A stretch of 64,000 bases of DNA from an uncultured Saprospiraceae bacterium (GTDB taxonomy: Bacteria; Bacteroidota; Bacteroidia; Chitinophagales; Saprospiraceae): contig CAKZQC010000015.1 of NCBI GenBank assembly GCA_937139495.1, positions 120,455 through 184,454 of the forward strand. The letters are read 5' to 3'. Positions 61,233 to 64,000 of this stretch are shown one piece after another. A model generated the notes under the pieces. The model worked only from the letters and a program-made list of their open reading frames with translations, did not search any database and was not told the origin of the DNA. Within the stretch, counting starts at the first letter, position 1, and each line of letters starts with the position of its first letter. Position numbers and translations under genes: made by a program.

Positions 61233-62246
61233 ATGATTAAATACTTATATACCACCGCTATTATTTTTTGCTGCATCTGGCAAGCAAAAGCACAAGACAT
61301 TCATTTTTCGCAATACGACAATGCACCGCTCAATATGAACGCTGCCCACACGGGTATGTTCGATGGCGAGTATCGGATTATGGCAAACTATAGAAGCCAA
61401 TGGTTTGATGTGCCTGTTGCGTATCGGACGGCTTCCATTGCTTTTGATGCCAGTATTATGCCTAGAGAGCTGAAGGGCGACCGTTGGGGAATTGGCTTGA
61501 CATTCAATCACGATCAAGCAGGAGATAGCAAAATGTCGTTGCTGAATTTGTACCTTTCGACCGCCTACAACAAGCGGATAGCCAAAAACTTCTTTGTAGG
61601 AGCAGGCATACAATTGGGCTACGCCAACAGAAGGTTTCAGCTTTCGGAATTGACGTTCAATGACCAATATAATGGCGATGTATTTGATCCTAATATTCAG
61701 TCGTTTGACCAAAGTAAATTTGCGGACAAAAACAACATTTCGTATTTGGATATCAATGGAGGTATCAATTTTAGGTATGAGCGTGACAAGCGCACGTGGA
61801 TGAATTTTGGTTTGTCACTCTTTCACCTCAATCGCCCCAATCAATCGTTTACGGGCATTGATGCACTGTTGCCACGTCGTACCAATCTACTTTTTAATGG
61901 TAGTTTTGCCATTGTAGAGCGTTTCGATATATTGCCGACACTCTGGTGGCAGAAGCAACAAGATTATCAAGAATTGGTCTTTGGTGCAACCATGAAATAC
62001 TATTTGAATAGTGCCGTATTGAGTCGTTCTGCGATTCAGTTTGGATTGCTGTACCGCTGGTCAGATGCTTTGATTGTCCGCTTGGGGTATGAATACAAGC
62101 AGTTTCAAGTGGCATTGAGTTATGATATTAATGTATCGGGCTTCACGGCTGCGACTAGGGGTAATGGCGGTTACGAACTTTCGCTACGCTACATTTGGGG
62201 AACGGTTCCGACTCGAATAGAGGTGCGAACTTGTCCTGTATTTTGA
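61233..62246 (+). CDS. PorP/SprF family T9SS-associated outer-membrane protein
   Basis: 337 residues. A signal peptide ends near W-Q-A-K-A-Q (about 20), directly followed by D-I-H-F-S-Q-Y, the PorP/SprF hallmark. N-A-A-H-T-G-M-F-D-G-E-Y-R, Y-R-S-Q-W-F, and DQAGDSKMSLLNLYLSTAYN follow the family pattern, and alternating strands suggest an outer-membrane beta barrel of 14-16 strands. SprF-type proteins are needed for export or attachment of large adhesins such as SprB, and their genes usually follow the adhesin gene, as here. It probably serves adhesins 1-3. The end is R-T-C-P-V-F. Confidence 0.95.
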   Translation: MIKYLYTTAIIFCCIWQAKAQDIHFSQYDNAPLNMNAAHTGMFDGEYRIMANYRSQWFDVPVAYRTASIAFDASIMPRELKGDRWGIGLTFNHDQAGDSKMSLLNLYLSTAYNKRIAKNFFVGAGIQLGYANRRFQLSELTFNDQYNGDVFDPNIQSFDQSKFADKNNISYLDINGGINFRYERDKRTWMNFGLSLFHLNRPNQSFTGIDALLPRRTNLLFNGSFAIVERFDILPTLWWQKQQDYQELVFGATMKYYLNSAVLSRSAIQFGLLYRWSDALIVRLGYEYKQFQVALSYDINVSGFTAATRGNGGYELSLRYIWGTVPTRIEVRTCPVF

Positions 62247-62307
62247 GGCGAGAAGATGGATAACTCAATGGGTTTATCCGTTTGGTTGGAAAAGTGTAAG
62301 TGGGTAG

Positions 62308-63363
62308 GTTGAGGTTGACGATTACCGATTTGGGTTTAATGGGCAGGAGAATGACTCGGAAATAAGTAATGGAAATCTGGACTTTGGTGCTCGAATGTAT
62401 GATAGTCGTGTTGGACGTTGGTGGAGTGTCGATCCAATGCAGTCTTCGTACTCTAGCTTTTCACCATATAACTATACATTAAATAGTCCAATTAACTATA
62501 TAGATGTAGAAGGAAAATGGGTGGATGTAAGAAGGAAAGAAAGAGAAGGAAGAAATGATAAAGTCATAATAAGCTATTCTGGAGTTATTTTAGATAATAC
62601 GGGAACTCTAAATAAATCTCAGATTAGAAAGTATAAGCGATCAATTATTCGTGATTTGAGAAGAACTTATAAAGGTCAAGGTGAATCAATTGATTGGAAA
62701 ATGGGAAGAGTTAAAATAAGAGTAATAAATAGTATTGACCAGAGAGTATTAAATGATAATGTAATACGGTTAGAAGATAATAGTGGAGGTCCATATAGTA
62801 CTCTAAGCGGTAATGGTTCAGCACCTCATGGATTATTAGCTAGAGTCGGTATCTATAAAAGATTAGAAGATGGTTCTCTTGTTAACCGTAGTTCAGAAGA
62901 AATAGCGAGAACAGCAGGGCATGAAGTTGGGCATAATGCGGGGCTGCCACATATAATTTGGGATAATGAAATGGTTAAAAATCCACAATACAGAGTAATA
63001 CTTCCTAAAACAGAAGAGAAGCCCCAGCAAGACGTGAGTATTGAAGGTAGATTTGGTTTTGGGACAACTAAAAAGTCAGAATTTAATTTCACTTTAAATA
63101 TAATCCCCGAGTTTATTCAAAAGCGATTAAAAGCAAACATAATTGGTGTAAATCATGAAGTAGCTGACAATAGAATGGTGCAAGGGACGCAAACAAATAT
63201 ACCTAGAAGTAAGATTACAGAAGCTCAAATTTTACATATTGAACAAGATTTTAATGCACCAAGACTAAACAACGTAGGTGAAAGTGGAGGAGATACAAAA
63301 TGGGGAGAATATGAAACAGATACACCAGTGTATAATACTGATGGAGAGAAAGTTGAAAAATAA
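62308..63363 (+). CDS. RHS core tip fused to a zincin-like toxin domain (no RHS barrel)
   Basis: The frame opens after TAG at 62305 and reads D-Y-R-F-G-F-N-G-Q-E, then L-D-F-G-A-R-M-Y-D-S-R-V-G-R-W-W-S-V-D-P, the hyperconserved RHS core end, then S-P-Y-N-Y and Y-I-D-V-E-G. No start codon fits before the RHS motif (first ATG at 62395, inside it), so it is a 5'-truncated RHS gene or a displaced toxin cassette. The C-terminal domain (about 270 residues) contains T-A-G-H-E-V-G-H-N-A-G-L-P-H, a complete HExxHxxGxxH zinc site. A peptidase toxin released from an RHS shell is the likely ancestry; expression in the present state is doubtful. Confidence 0.82.
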   Translation, partial: VEVDDYRFGFNGQENDSEISNGNLDFGARMYDSRVGRWWSVDPMQSSYSSFSPYNYTLNSPINYIDVEGKWVDVRRKEREGRNDKVIISYSGVILDNTGTLNKSQIRKYKRSIIRDLRRTYKGQGESIDWKMGRVKIRVINSIDQRVLNDNVIRLEDNSGGPYSTLSGNGSAPHGLLARVGIYKRLEDGSLVNRSSEEIARTAGHEVGHNAGLPHIIWDNEMVKNPQYRVILPKTEEKPQQDVSIEGRFGFGTTKKSEFNFTLNIIPEFIQKRLKANIIGVNHEVADNRMVQGTQTNIPRSKITEAQILHIEQDFNAPRLNNVGESGGDTKWGEYETDTPVYNTDGEKVEK

Positions 63364-63829
63364 ATTTGTTTTTATTTTACTAGTTATTTTACTAGTTACT
63401 TCGTGTCGAAGTCAAAAGGTTATTTATACAAATACTCTAGAGACTATTTTATCTTTATCTTTTGATAATAATTTTGCTAAGGACACAATTACGGTATTTG
63501 TAAATCAACAGGAAATTATTAGTAATTTCTGTTTAAGGAAAAAATCTGATTACAATGAAATGGGTTTCAAGGTTAATTTATTTTCGAATTATCAAACACC
63601 TAGTTTTTATGTTTTTTCCTATTTGAATTTTTCAAAAATTATTCAAGCAAAGGTAAGGAATAATAAAGCAAGACTTTTCAGTGTACATATGGTTATTAAT
63701 GGAAAAGTTGTGAAAAATGAAATGGAATTTAACACTCTTGATGGCAAGTATATCAGTTTTTATAAAAAAACATCCGATGGAATGTATTTAGGTTGGATCT
63801 GTAGTAATACTCCTATTCAAGAAGAGTAA
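63341..63829 (+). CDS. Lipoprotein, possible immunity protein to the zincin-like toxin
   Basis: 162 residues from the ATG at 63341 (MERKLKNKFVFILLV), which gives a lipoprotein signal with lipobox LLVTSC and the lipidated Cys at 22. A longer frame from 63278 lacks this context. The mature part is beta-rich (KVIYTNTLETILSLSF, TITVFVNQQEIISNF) with no known family. The start lies 23 nt inside the end of the RHS toxin gene in another frame, the usual tight spacing of a toxin-immunity pair. Lipid anchoring would place it in the periplasm, where it could block a peptidase. The immunity role is inference from position. Confidence 0.65.
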   Translation: MERKLKNKFVFILLVILLVTSCRSQKVIYTNTLETILSLSFDNNFAKDTITVFVNQQEIISNFCLRKKSDYNEMGFKVNLFSNYQTPSFYVFSYLNFSKIIQAKVRNNKARLFSVHMVINGKVVKNEMEFNTLDGKYISFYKKTSDGMYLGWICSNTPIQEE

Positions 63830-64000
63830 AAGGTGTTCCTCCTCAGAAGTAAGCCAACTACTACCACGCCATTAGCGAAAAGGCTATTGTCATGGTAGTA
63901 GGCTCACATGTTCGTCGTCACATAGGCTCTTAGGCTAGTCCTCTTCAAGTATTTGAGTACTATCCACCGCCTATCTAGTATGTCGCTCAATTGAGCTCAC
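63830..64000. other. Window end, possible decayed coding sequence
   Basis: A plus-strand frame after TAA at 63850 reads A-N-Y-Y-H-A-I-S-E-K-A-I-V-M-V-V-G-S-H-V-R-R and, after an in-frame TAG, S-P-L-Q-V-F-E-Y-Y-P-P-P. It looks protein-like but is interrupted twice. The family is not recognised. Confidence 0.3.

Noticed and set aside
62395..63363. RHS-toxin gene as a complete gene starting at 62395
   Set aside because: That ATG lies within the conserved RHS motif; the same frame continues upstream with RHS core sequence, so the gene is truncated.
1..64000. tRNA, rRNA, intact insertion sequences or prophage
   Set aside because: No cloverleaf-like sequence, rRNA-like sequence, intact transposase or phage structural gene was recognised by eye; a covariance search was not possible.

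Overview
The window comes from a member of the Bacteroidota, most likely the Saprospiria/Chitinophagia side of the phylum (inference). The support is several very large secreted proteins ending in the gliding-motility-associated (type B) sorting domain of the type IX secretion system (T9SS), a PorP/SprF family protein, lipoproteins with short Bacteroidota-style signals, A-rich leaders instead of strong Shine-Dalgarno sites, and a few TAnnTTTG-like -7 boxes. I found no rRNA, tRNA or CRISPR array.

Layout. 1-3.4 kb: the 5' part of a gene for a protein with two thioredoxin folds, a decayed Rpn-type nuclease/transposase and a hypothetical protein. 3.5-9.8 kb (minus strand): two tandem paralogous GT39-like membrane glycosyltransferases, then a tight operon of an rRNA m5C methyltransferase, a PhoB-type regulator and a PhoR-type kinase. 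9.9-15.3 kb (plus strand): yggS, the potassium uptake pair trkA-trkH, and a truncated haemoglobin next to thiH. 15.4-32.4 kb (minus strand): a lipoprotein, an 1837-residue T9SS cargo protein built of HYR-like repeats, msrA, a hairpin-rich spacer, a sulfotransferase, a four-unit helix-hairpin-helix protein, hemH, a zinc-ribbon/TPR membrane cluster, a single-domain asparaginase-like protein, an AtoE-type transporter and another lipoprotein. 32.6-40.2 kb (plus strand): an AT-rich gene with a possible HEPN motif, a SWIM-domain protein, an acyl-CoA carboxylase beta subunit, two small unknowns including a WG-repeat/TonB-C protein, a voltage-gated-type ion channel and a nucleoside phosphorylase. 40.2-48.1 kb (minus strand): a Gfo/Idh/MocA oxidoreductase, pckA, an aminotransferase, a frameshifted gene, a LysM protein, mnmA and a DUF2804 protein.

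48.3-62.2 kb (plus strand) is the most distinctive block. Three giant secreted proteins (971, 972 and 2029 residues) share a cysteine-containing N-terminal module of about 300 residues, carry PKD/Ig-like repeats and end in the T9SS type B sorting domain. They are followed by a 135-residue secreted protein that is little more than a divergent sorting domain, and by a PorP/SprF outer-membrane protein. I read this as one surface-adhesin/T9SS locus.

62.3-63.8 kb holds an RHS tip without the RHS barrel. Its C-terminal domain carries an HExxHxxGxxH zinc-protease motif, and an overlapping lipoprotein gene follows that could be its immunity protein.

The long minus-strand frame at 1-1764 has no stop codon inside the window. 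Where an inner methionine precedes a clean signal peptide or the conserved family start, I used that start and say so.
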